Source: Physella acuta
Lineage: Eukaryota; Mollusca; Gastropoda; Physidae
Length of the DNA: 64,000 nucleotides
Assembly: GCF_028476545.1 (NCBI RefSeq)
Contig: NW_026732310.1
Location: forward strand, 275,001-339,000
Direction of reading: 5' to 3'
Shown here: positions 21,111-32,000 of the stretch, one piece after another
Layout of the letters: the number at the start of each line of letters is the position of its first letter
How positions within the stretch are numbered: position 1 is the first letter of the stretch
The notes under the pieces: model-generated
The model's database searches: none
What the model was told of the DNA's origin: nothing
The model's input: the letters and a program-made list of their open reading frames with translations, nothing else
Position numbers and translations under genes: made by a program

Positions 21111-21388
21111 TTTTCACAGAGGCCAGAGCAGGGCCTGGCCGGGACGACTAGTATATATATATATACACATAATATATATAAATATGTGTGTGTGTGTGTA
21201 TTAGAATTACTTTAATTCTGTTTAGGATCTTGTGGTGCAAACAATAAATTTTGTTTAAAAATCTAAATCTCTCCCTGGCTAACGAGATTTCTAATTCAAA
21301 GTGAGAGAAAATGAGACTTAACCCTATAAAATTTGCACGTGCACCGATCCAAAGGGGGCGCTAAACGCGGTAGATAATATAAAAAGGC

Positions 21389-21724
21389 CGATTCTAGTCG
21401 GAATAAGATACGCATGCGATACGCATGCGCAATGGAGAGAAACTACGACTTGCCTTAGCGGCGATGTTTTCGATGGTACTGCGCATGCGTGTGTTTACAA
21501 CCGCAGAACCCTAATACCAACCCTAATCCTATCCTTAACCCTATCCCTAATCCTATCCCTAACCCTAATCCTAACCCTAGCCCTAACCCTAACCCTAGCC
21601 CTAATCCTATCCCTAACCCTATCCCTAATCCTACCCCTAACCCTCATTCTAGCCCTAACCCTAGCCATAGGTCACTGCGCATGCGCAGAACTATCTTTTG
21701 CCGAAAAATCTTATTCCGAGTAGA
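21389..21724. mobile_element. MITE-like element with internal telomere-like repeat
   Basis: Inverted ends CTAGTCGGAATAAGAT and ATCTTATTCCGAGTAG match at 15 of 16 positions. Inside are CGCATGCG palindromes and a degenerate CCCTAA tract. No transposase is present. Confidence 0.6.
21505..21670. repeat. Interstitial telomere-like (CCCTAA)n
   Basis: About 27 hexamers of CCCTAA mixed with CCCTAG, CCTATC and CCTAAT. Animal telomeres are usually TTAGGG, whose complement this is. Confidence 0.85.
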
Positions 21725-21856
21725 CACTTCGATATAAAAATGTCATTACTGTATTATATAGAGACGAAATAAATTATTTAATAATTGTTTTCTGCATCAA
21801 TTTCTTGACACCAAAATAAAAAAAAAAACTTTCATAAAAAACGTTTTAATAACAAG

Positions 21857-22053
21857 CTTTTATGTACTAATGCACTAAAAAGTAGAAAATAAATTATAGA
21901 CTACTATTTAAATAACTATAAAGAAAAGCGTGGGTCACTTTAGTATCTATTGGATACCTTTACTAATGTTAAGGAAGACACCCACGCTTTTCTTTATTTA
22001 AATAGTAGTCTATAATTTATTTTCTACTTTTTAGTGCATTAGTACATAAAAGC
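21857..22053. mobile_element. Foldback (long inverted repeat) element, copy 1
   Basis: Arms of about 75 bp, including TGCACTAAAAAGTAGAAAAT and AAAGAAAAGCGTGGGT, are mirrored after a 43-base loop. One arm has a short deletion. The loop is the exact reverse complement of the loop in the copy at 54913-55170. Confidence 0.85.
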
Positions 22054-22340
22054 CTACTAATTCGGTCCAAATTTTAATTAATTCATAAAAAATTAATTAG
22101 GCATCCAATTATGTCAAATTTAATTTCAGATTGCATTGTCTTCATGTCTTGACCCCCGTGCCAAATGTGAATCGTATCGGTCAAGTAGAACTGTCCGAAT
22201 TTTCACTCCAGCGGTTCGATCTAGACAGACAGACTGACGACAGACGACAGAGGAATACAATAAAAGCTTGTAAAAACTGTCTGGTTGCGCATTTTCACCA
22301 ACGGGAATCTATATATATAATTCTCTTCTTGGAGACCATA
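22053..22340 (+). repeat. Dispersed repeat X, copy 1
   Basis: Contains AATTAGGCATCCAATTATGT, GTCTTCATGTCTTGACC, CGTGCCAAATGTGAATCGTA and ATAAAAGCTTGTAAAAA, and ends CTATATATATAATTCTCTTC. Related sequence lies at 37757-38285 (plus) and in inverted form at 54290-54370 and 54550-54760. Class unknown. Confidence 0.7.
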
Positions 22341-23184
22341 GAAAACACTAAGCTGTAAGCGCGCCTAGCAGCCCCATCTCTTCCTCTCTAGGCATATCCC
22401 TACCACCCCTCCCCCACATGGTTTGGTGAGCTGTGGTTCACGCTAAATGTTTACAATCGTAGAGCCGGGTTTAGTGACGGTTATTAGGGGCAGATAATTT
22501 AGTTTGAAACGATTTAAAACTTAGTGGAGGTAACTAAGAGGAGGCTGCTTTTGTATATTACCCTAAAGTTTAAAGTTCATATAATGTAATCAAAGTTATT
22601 CATTATTAGGTACTTTTATTATTGGAGATGACACATTTTTGCGCCCTTCCCTTATGGATAGCGCCCTAGGCGACCGCCTAGTTCGTCTTTTCATGCGCCG
22701 GCCCTGGGTCTAACCACGGTGGAGAACTCTAATTACTTTCGTTCATACAAAAAATAAACTGATTATCTTCCCTTTAAAAAAAAATAAACTTAAATTAGAA
22801 TTATACCTAACTTACTTTAAATTGTAATCTGTATACAGAAGTAGCTGTGTCTGAATACGATATTTTGACATTTGAGGAATATTTTGTTTCTATAATAACA
22901 TACTGTATTTGATATAATGTTTTTATCTTTTTTTTTATTGACGTCTCCTTAAGGTATTCAATGTACTATCTAGCTGTTGTATTTTCCCATGATATTGGTC
23001 TAGTTACGAACTGACAAGCCAAGTCTCAGCGGTCTAAGTCTACAACAGTTGCTCTAGTGACTAAATTGAAATTCCATTTGCGACAACTCCTGAAACGTTC
23101 GAGCTAAGTTAATGGCTTGGTATATTTATGAGTTCTTTGCGTGCAAGCTAAATTTCAAGTTGAAATAGTTGGATACGACGAAGT
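22341..23184. other. Unique sequence with repeat fragments, no gene
   Basis: A GCGCCCTAGGCGACCGCCTA block near 22661 resembles fragments of dispersed animal repeats. Nothing coding was found. Confidence 0.5.
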
Positions 23185-23284
23185 TCAGTATACAACAATG
23201 TTGGACTGGTGCTAAAGTTAGTTTCAGTATACAACAATGTTGGACTGGTGCTAAAGTTAGTTTCAATATACAACAATGTTCGTC
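23185..23284. repeat. 39-bp tandem repeat, 2.5 copies
   Basis: Units begin CAGTATACAACAATGTTGGA, nearly identical. Confidence 0.85.
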
Positions 23285-23615
23285 TTATGTTCGCCCCCCT
23301 CCCCCAACTGAATGCGTGACACCGTTTGTTTCTATCAAAATGGTGCACCTAATGAGAAATATGGTCCATAAAATATCCTAGGCTCGCTACACTTCTTTAA
23401 CATGAGCACTAGAGAAATCTGGCAATAGCCAACCAACGACTTTAAACTAAACACAGAAATGGGAGAACTGTGGTCGCGTTATCTGACAAATCTGGACCAA
23501 ATGTACCGAACACTGGCCTGATGGGGAACACAGTGCTGAGATTTAAAGGATCTCCGCCGGATGATTCAACGCTGATCAAGCTTTAAGAGAGGACGACACT
23601 TTGGCATTTTCATTA

Positions 23616-24052
23616 AAGAGGACCGAATGAAGGACATTTTGGCTAGAGAGGACCGAATGAAGGACATTTTGGCTAGAGAGGACCGAATGAAGGACATTTT
23701 GGCTAGAGAGGACCGAATGAAGGACATTTTGGCTAGAGAGGACCGAATGAAGGACATTTTGGCTAGAGAGGACCGAATGAAGGACATTTTGGCTAGAGAG
23801 GACCGAATGAAGGACATTTTGGCTAGAGAGGACCGAATGAAAGACATTTTGGCTAGAGAGGACCGAATGAAGGACTTTTTGGCTAGAGAGGACCGAATGA
23901 AGGACTTTTTGGCTAGAGAGGACCGAATGAAGGACTTTTTGGCTAGAGAGGACCGAATGAAGGACTTTTTGGCTAGAGAGGACCGAATGAAGGACATTTT
24001 GGCTAGAGAGGACCGAATAAAGGACATTTTGGCTAGAGGGGACCGAACTGAG
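23616..24052. repeat. 30-bp minisatellite, about 14.5 copies
   Basis: Unit GACCGAATGAAGGACATTTT plus GGCTAGAGAG, very uniform, with four consecutive CTTTTT variants at 23866-23970. It runs directly into the 31-bp array. Confidence 0.94.
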
Positions 24053-25850
24053 GACATCATACAGACGACAGATATAAATGTTGTACAACATACAGACGAC
24101 AGATATAAATGTTGTACAACATAAACACGACAGATATAAATGTTGTACAACATAAACACGACAGATATAAATGTTGTACAACATACAGACGACAGATATA
24201 AATGTTGTACAAAATAAACACGACAGATATAAATGTTGTACAACATACAGACGACAGATATAAATGTTGTACAACATAAACACGACAGATATAAATGTTG
24301 TACAACATACAGACGACATATATAAATGTTGTACAACATACAGACGACAGATATAAATGTTGTACAACATAGAGACGACATATATAAATGTTGTACAACA
24401 TGCAGACAGCTATAAATGTTGTACAACATAAACACGACAGATATAAATGTTGTACAACATACAGACGACAGATATAAATGTTGTACAACATACAGACGAC
24501 AGATATAAATGTTGTACAACAGACGACAGATATAAATGTTGTACAACATAAACACGACAGATATAAATGTTGTACAACATAAACACGACAGATATAAATG
24601 TTGTACAACATACAGACGACAGATATAAATGTTGTACAACATAAACACGACAGATATAAATGTTGTACAATATACAGACGACAGATATAAATGTTGTACA
24701 ACATAAACACGACAGATATAAATGTTGTACAACATAAACACGACAGATATAAATGTTGTACAACATACAGACGACAGATATAAATGTTGTACAAAATAAA
24801 CACGACAGATATAAATGTTGTACAACATACAGACGACAGATATAAATGTTGTACAACATAAACACGACAGATATAAATGTTGTACAACATACAGACGACA
24901 TATATAAATGTTGTACAACATACAGACGACAGATATAAATGTTGTACAACATACAGACGACAGATATAAATGTTGTACAACATACAGACGACATATATAA
25001 ATGTTGTACAACATACAGACGACAGATATAAATGTTGTACAACATAAACACGACAGATATAAATGTTGTACAACATACAGACGACAGATATAAATGTTGT
25101 ACAACATACAGACGACAGATATAAATGTTGTACAAAATAAACACGACAGATATAAATGTTGTACAACATACAGACGACAGATATAAATGTTGTACAACAT
25201 AAACACGACAGATATAAATGTTGTACAACATACAGACGACATATATAAATGTTGTACAACATACAGACGACAGATATAAATGTTGTACAACATACAGACG
25301 ACAGATATAAATGTTGTACAACATACAGACGACATATATAAATGTTGTACAACATACAGACGACAGATATAAATGTTGTACAACATAAACACGACAGATA
25401 TAAATGTTGTACAACATACAGACGACAGATATAAATGTTGTACAACATACAGACGACAGATATAAATGTTGTACAACATAAACACGACAGATATAAATGT
25501 TGTACAACATACAGACGACAGATATAAATGTTGTACAACATAAACACGACAGATATAAATGTTGTACAACATACAGACGACAGATATAAATGTTGTACAA
25601 CATAAACACGACAAATATAAATGTTGTACAACATACAGACGACATATATAAATGTTGTACAACATACAGACGACAGATATAAATGTTGTACAACATAGAG
25701 ACGACAGATATAAATGTTGTACAACATACAGACGACAGATATAAATGTTGTACAACATAAACACGACAGATATAAATGTTGTACAACATACAGACGACAG
25801 ATATAAATGTTGTACAACATAGAGACGACAGATATAAATGTTGTACAAGA
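24053..25850. repeat. 31-bp minisatellite, about 58 copies, each with a 12-bp palindrome
   Basis: Unit core GACAGATATAAATG then TTGTACAACATA, with ACAGAC and AAACAC variants in repeated order. Each unit carries the perfect palindrome TGTTGTACAACA. The array ends 9 bases from the CA10-like stop codon and would lie in its 3' UTR or a terminal intron. Confidence 0.94.
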
Positions 25851-25858
25851 TGAGCCTG

Positions 25859-26005
25859 TCAGATGTGACCGACCTGCTTCTGATATTGGATGTTTGTCCG
25901 TATGGTCCGTCTGTTGACAGGCATGGGAGGGCGGAAGTTGTTCTCCATTAGCAAAGATGGGCTGTCTCTGCTGACTGCCTTGTGGAGACGGCGTAAAGTG
26001 GACAG
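25859..26005 (-). CDS. CA10: CA10-like last exon and stop
   Basis: Acceptor TTGTATCATTGAGCAG. It encodes LSTLRRLHKAV, LLMENNFRPPMPVNRR and TIRTNIQYQKQVGHI, then TGA. The first part matches SDNFRPVQPLNNRCIRTN of CA10. A possible donor CAG|GTCGGT lies four codons before the stop at the place where vertebrates have an intron, so a further tail exon cannot be excluded, but none was found downstream. A 31-bp array begins about 9 bases after the stop. Confidence 0.82.
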   Translation of the reverse strand: MSTLRRLHKAVSRDSPSLLMENNFRPPMPVNRRTIRTNIQYQKQVGHI

Positions 26006-29000
26006 CTGCTCAATGATACAAGGGCATTATACATGACACAAGGGCATTATACATGATACAAGGGCATTGTACATGATACAACTGTATCATATATGATAAA
26101 ACTGTATCATACATGATACAACTGTATCATACAAGATACAAGTGTATCATACAAGATACAACGTGACACGAGAATTGTTAGAAGTACTCGGTCCTGTCAG
26201 TAAATTATATCCAAGGTTAAACAAAAAACTCGTGAATTCTCTCTTACATATAGACGTAGCCTACGTCTGTTTTAAGGCTAAACTAGCAGACGTGTAAACC
26301 AACCTGCTGCTTGTCGATGGTCAATGGTTTGTTAAACAAAACCCACGTGACCGTTTCTAGACAACTCGGCTGGGTCATGGAGCCCTCGTATGTCATGTAG
26401 TCGTGAGTCTCTGGGATCAATCCCATGATGGAGACATCGGCGAGTGAGGCTGAGTTATCTGCTCATAAGGAAAGACAAACCTACTAAACACAGTTCTCAC
26501 ACCTGGACTACATCATGTGATGGGCACAGTTAACACTTAGCAAAAACTATTCTAGAGTAACAAAAGGCATCTTATTTTTCCATCCATGTAAACGAAACTA
26601 ACCTTTGTAAGGAATGTCGTTGACAGCTTTGATCAATGTGTCCAGTTCAGGGCTGATTTTCTCTCCTATCTGTCAGTAAATTTTCACTTACATTACACAC
26701 TTTAAAATTGTCAATTACATTACACACTTTAAATTGTCAGTTACATTTTACAGTTTAAATTGTCAATTACATTACACACTTAAAATTGTTAGTTTTATTA
26801 GTCTTCGATCCTGCGTAGGCCATTGGATTCAAACATGCAGCACTATAACTACAACAAAATACAAAATAGCTTGAAAATCTAGAGCCATACATACATTACC
26901 AAAGACAGAGGAGGCAGTGAGAATCTAGAGCCATACATACATTACCAAAGACAGAGGAGGCAGTGAGAATCTAGAGCCATACATTCATACATACATTACC
27001 AAAGACAGAGGAAGTAGTTAGAATCTAGAGCCATACATACATTACCAAAGACAGAGGAAGTAGTTAGAATCTAGAGCCATACATACATTACCAAAGACAG
27101 CAACAGCCGCTACTCCATGCGATGCCAGTTGAGCTTCCTTAAAGTTGTCGTACAGTTCGCCGTTATAGCCGTAGATCTGGAGCTGGGGCATACAGTTGAT
27201 ATACTCAAGTTTTTCATGTTACATAGGTTCTATTTAACGTTACACCACACCCCACACGTACAAACATGAAACCATGTTAACAAACAAACGTCTCTACCTC
27301 AAATGGGAACGGCCTTCCGCCTATGGTGTGTTCTGAGCCGAGCAGGTCAATCTTTCCAAAGTGTAATTTGATATGGTGTACCCTGTAATTTAAAATGTAA
27401 TTTGATAATGATATGGTGTACCCTGTAATTTGAAATATAAATCTAACCACATGTATGTACCTACATGTATATGTAAGACACTACCTACCCTGACGTGTAA
27501 GATACAAGTCTGTAAGTGTAAGACAGAGGCCACCTACCTGTATGTGTAAGACAGAGGCCACCTACCTGTAAGTGTAAGACAGAGGCCACCTACCTGTATG
27601 TGTAAGACAGAGGCCACCTACCTGTAAGTGTTAGACAGAGGCCACCTACATGTAAGTGTAAGACAGGGGCCACCTACCTGTATGTGTAAGACAGAGGCCA
27701 CCTACCTGTAAGTGTTAGACAGAGGCCACCTACATGTAAGTGTAAGACAGGGGCCACCTACCTGTATGTGTAAGACAGAGGCCACCTACCTGTAAGTGTA
27801 ATACAGAGGCCACCTACCTGTAAGTGTAAGACACAAGTCTGTAAGTGTAAGACAGAGGCCACCTACCTGTAAGTGTAAGACAGAGGCCACCTTCCTGTAA
27901 GTGTAAGAGAGGCCACCTACCTGTAAGTGTAAGACAGAGGCCACCTACCTGTAAGTGTAAGACAGAGGCCACCTACCTGTATGTGTAAGACAGAGGCCCC
28001 CCTGTGAAGGCGAATGGCCGGGGATTTGTTGTGTTCACAAAAAATGTGATGTCGTGTCCAGTGTTGACAAGATATCCGTCAATCTAAAAATAATCAGTCA
28101 AGATATTTATGAATCTTAAAATAATCAGTCAAGATATGCATTAACCAAAACCTAATTGGCAACATATTCGCTTTTCAATACAAACTAACAGTCGAAAAAC
28201 ATTATTTTCAAACCAAATCACAAACTGGCCTAAGCAAAAGGCGATGAGCATTTATTGAACTGTTTTAAATGTGCTACAGGTTTACGGCAGGGGAGATAAG
28301 TGCCGGTACTGAGGGCAGGGGAGATGACTGTACTGAGGGCAGGGGAGATGACGGTACTGAGGGCAGGGGAGATGACGGTACTGAGGGGAGAGGATGGTAC
28401 TGAGGGCAGGGGAGATGACGGTACTGAGGGCAGGGGAGATGACGGCACTGAGGGCAGGGGAGATGATGGTACTGAGGGCAGGGGAGATGATGGTACTGAG
28501 GGCAGGGGAGATGACGGTACTGAGGGCAGGGGAGTTGATGGTACTGAGGGCAGGGGAGATGATGGTACTGAGGGCAGGGGAGATGACGGTACTGAGGGCA
28601 GGGGAGATGACGGTACTGAGGGCAGGGGAGATGACGGTACTGAGACTTACTTTGTGAGCGTCTACACGTAAAGGCCTCAAGTTGGGGTCAAAGACCAGAT
28701 TCCTGGGGTTAATGTCCACTGGAGACTGGTGCTGACCCTTGTTGCATAATGTCCAGTCTTGGTTTAGGAGACCCCAGTAGTCGGGACCTGGAAGTAAAAG
28801 GTGGAGTTATCGGACCTGAGACTGAAATGGTGGAGTTATCGGACGTGGGACTGAAATGGTGGAGTTATGGGACCTGGGACTGAAATGGTGGAGTTATGGG
28901 ACCTGGTATACTGATATAAAAGCAGAAAATGTCCCATTTAATGAATGTTTGTGTTACCAATTGATTCTGAGGTACCAACAATTGACTAATTTTTGATGTA

Positions 29001-32000
29001 TGTGAACTCACCAGAAATGCCTTCGTATGTCCACCACTGAGACCATAATGTCTTCGTGTCGCCTGAAAACAAAACATATTGACATAATATAATTATAGTG
29101 GGGGGGGGGGGGGCAGGGGCAAAGGCATTTTAAAATAAATTTATTTAAACATTTAAAATAATGACGTATGTTGTAGCTTTATACAGTTTCAAATACATGA
29201 TCATACATCGTATTGACCTATATAGTAATTATTTGAAGAAAATAAAATGGCATAAGAACTAGACTAAAATAGGGGATGCAACCCTGTTTCTTTTGACATA
29301 TAGTCATGTGTTGTTCTGATGATTGTACATTTAGTCAAGTATTGTTCTTATGTTTGTACATTTAGTCAAGTATTGTTCTTATGTTTGTACATTTAGTCAA
29401 GTATTGTTCTTATGTTTGTACATTTAGTCAAGTATTGTTCTTATGTTTGTACATTTAGTCAAGTATTGTTCTTATGTTTGTACATTTAGTCAAGTATTGT
29501 TCTTATGTTTGTACATTTAGTCAAGTATTGTTCTTATGTTTGTACATTTAGTCAAGTATTGTTCTTATGTTTGTACATTTAGTCAAGTATTGTTCTTATG
29601 TTTGTACATTTAGTCAAGTATTGTTCTTATGTTTGTACATTTAGTCAAGTATTGTTCTTATGTTTGTACATTTAGTCAAGTATTGTTCTTATGTTTGTAC
29701 ATTTAGTCAAGTATTGTTCTTATGTTTGTACATTTAGTCAAGTATTGTTTTGATGTATGTACGAGTCACCAGTGATGATCATAGAACACGAATGTTTTAG
29801 CGCAGCCCAACTTAAACAGTCGCTTATCGTCCTTGTCTCGAGTCTGGCTGATCTTGAATGAGACCTCACCCAGGGGATGCACGTGAGTGACAAGAGTTGC
29901 TGTTATAATACTCGACTCACCGATTGTGGTGGAAATTGGAAGAAGTTGGTGGACATCAAGTCCAAAATTTCAATTTTTTAAAAAATTTCTGAAGTATGTG
30001 TAAACAAGATGTGCATGGCATTCACATGAATGGCAGCGTGTTTAGTCTGCATTCAGATAAAAACGTTCCGAAAATTGTCCTGACCCTTATTTCTTGAGAA
30101 TGTTTACTGTGGCTTCCTGTAGTTGTCAAGGATTAGTTGTCTCCCTTAATCCCGACTACTCTCGCGAGAAATGGGACTGTAACGTCGCTGATTGAGGGCC
30201 TTTGGAGCTAAAAAAAGATGGGAGAGCTTGCAGGGAGCGTCTAAAACGGTGGGCTGGTACAGTCAAAACAAGTCGTTTTAGTTGGTGGATGGGCTTAGTT
30301 CAAGCTAGTCATTTTAGTCAGTGGATGGGCTTAGTTCAAGCTAGTCGTTTTAGTTGGTGGATGGGCTTAGTTCAAGCTAGTCAATTTAGTGAGTGGATGG
30401 GCTTAGTTCAAGCTAGTCATTTTAGTCAGTGGATGGGCTTAGTTAAACAAGTCATTTTAGTCAGTGGATGGGCTTAGTTCAAGCTAGTCATTTTAGTCAG
30501 TGGATGGGCTTAGTTCAAACAAGTCATTTTAGTCAGTGGATGGGCTTAGTTCAAGCTAGTCATTTTAGTCAGTGGATGGGCTTAGTTCAAACAAGTCATT
30601 TTAGTCAGTGGATGGGCTTAGTTCAAGCTAGTCATTTTAGTCAGTGGATGGGCTTAGTTCAAACAAGTCATTTTAGTCAGTGGATGGGCTTAGTTCAAGC
30701 TAGTCATTTTAGTCAGTGGATGGGCTTAGTTCAAACAAGTCATTTTAGTCAGTGGATGGGCTTAGTTCAAACAAGTCAATTTAGTCAGCGGATGGGCTTA
30801 GTTCAAACAAGTCATTTTAGTCAGACAGCGGTCTTAGTTTAGACAAGTCATTTAAGTAAATGGATGGGTTTAGTTCAAACTAGTCAATTTAGTGAGTGGA
30901 TGGGCTTAGTTAAAACTAGTCAATTTAGTGAGTGGATGGGCTTAGTTAAAACTAGTCAATTTAGTGAGTGGATGGGCTTAGTTAAAACTAGTCAATTTAG
31001 TGAGTGGATGGGCTTGGTTCAAACTAGTCAATTTAGTGAGTGGATGGGCTTAGTTAAAACTAGTCAATTTAGTGAGTGGATGGGTTTAGTTCAAACTAGT
31101 CAATTTAGTGAGTGGATGGGCTTAGTTAAAACTAGTCAATTTAGTGAGTGGATGGGCTTAGTTAAGACTATTCAATTTAGTGAGTGGATGGGCTTAGTTA
31201 AAACTAGTCAATTTAGTGAGTGGATGGGCTTAGTTAAAACTAGTCAATTTAGTGAGTGGATGGGCTTAGTTAAAACTAGTCAATTTAGTGAGTGGATGGG
31301 TTTAGTTCAAACTAGTCAATTTAGTCAGTGGATGGGCTTAGTTAAAACTAGTCAATTTAGTCAGTGGATGGGCTTAGTTAAAACTAGTCAATTTAGTGAG
31401 TGGATAGGTTTAGTTAAAACTAGTCAATTTAGTCAGTGGATGGGCTTAGTTAAAACTAGTCAATTTAGTGAGTGGATGGGCTTAGTTAAAACTAGTCAAT
31501 TTAGTGAGTGGATGGGTTTAGTTCAAACTAGTCAATTTAGTGAGTGGATGGGCTTAGTTAAAACTAGTCAATTTAGTGAGTGGATGGGCTTAGTTAAGAC
31601 TATTCAATTTAGTGAGTGGATGGGCTTAGTTAAAACTAGTCAATTTAGTGAGTGGATGGGCTTAGTTAAAACTAGTCAATTTAGTGAGTGGATGGGCTTA
31701 GTTAAAACTAGTCAATTTAGTGAGTGGATGGGTTTAGTTCAAACTAGTCAATTTAGTCAGTGGATGGGCTTAGTTAAAACTAGTCAATTTAGTCAGTGGA
31801 TGGGCTTAGTTAAAACTAGTCAATTTAGTGAGTGGATAGGTTTAGTTAAAACTAGTCAATTTAGTCAGTGGATGGGCTTAGTTAAAACTAGTCAATTTAG
31901 TGAGTGGATGGGTTTAGTTAAAACTAGTCAATTTAGTCAGTGGATGGGCTTCGTTAAAACTAGTCAATTTAGTGAGTGGATGGGCTTAGTTAAAACTAGT

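Noticed and set aside
23440-23580. Possible CA10 tail exon with a 43-codon open stretch on the minus strand (VESSGGDPLNLSTVF...)
   Set aside because: The only nearby acceptor would join in the wrong phase to the potential donor CAG|GTCGGT, and there is no similarity to the CA10 tail.
23627-24124. Plus-strand frame of MKDILAREDR repeats
   Set aside because: Product of a 30-bp array; composition and boundaries follow the array.
23566-25848. Minus-strand 760-codon open frame
   Set aside because: It spans the 31-bp and 30-bp arrays and changes peptide at the array boundary. It is not a gene, and the CA10 stop lies just upstream.
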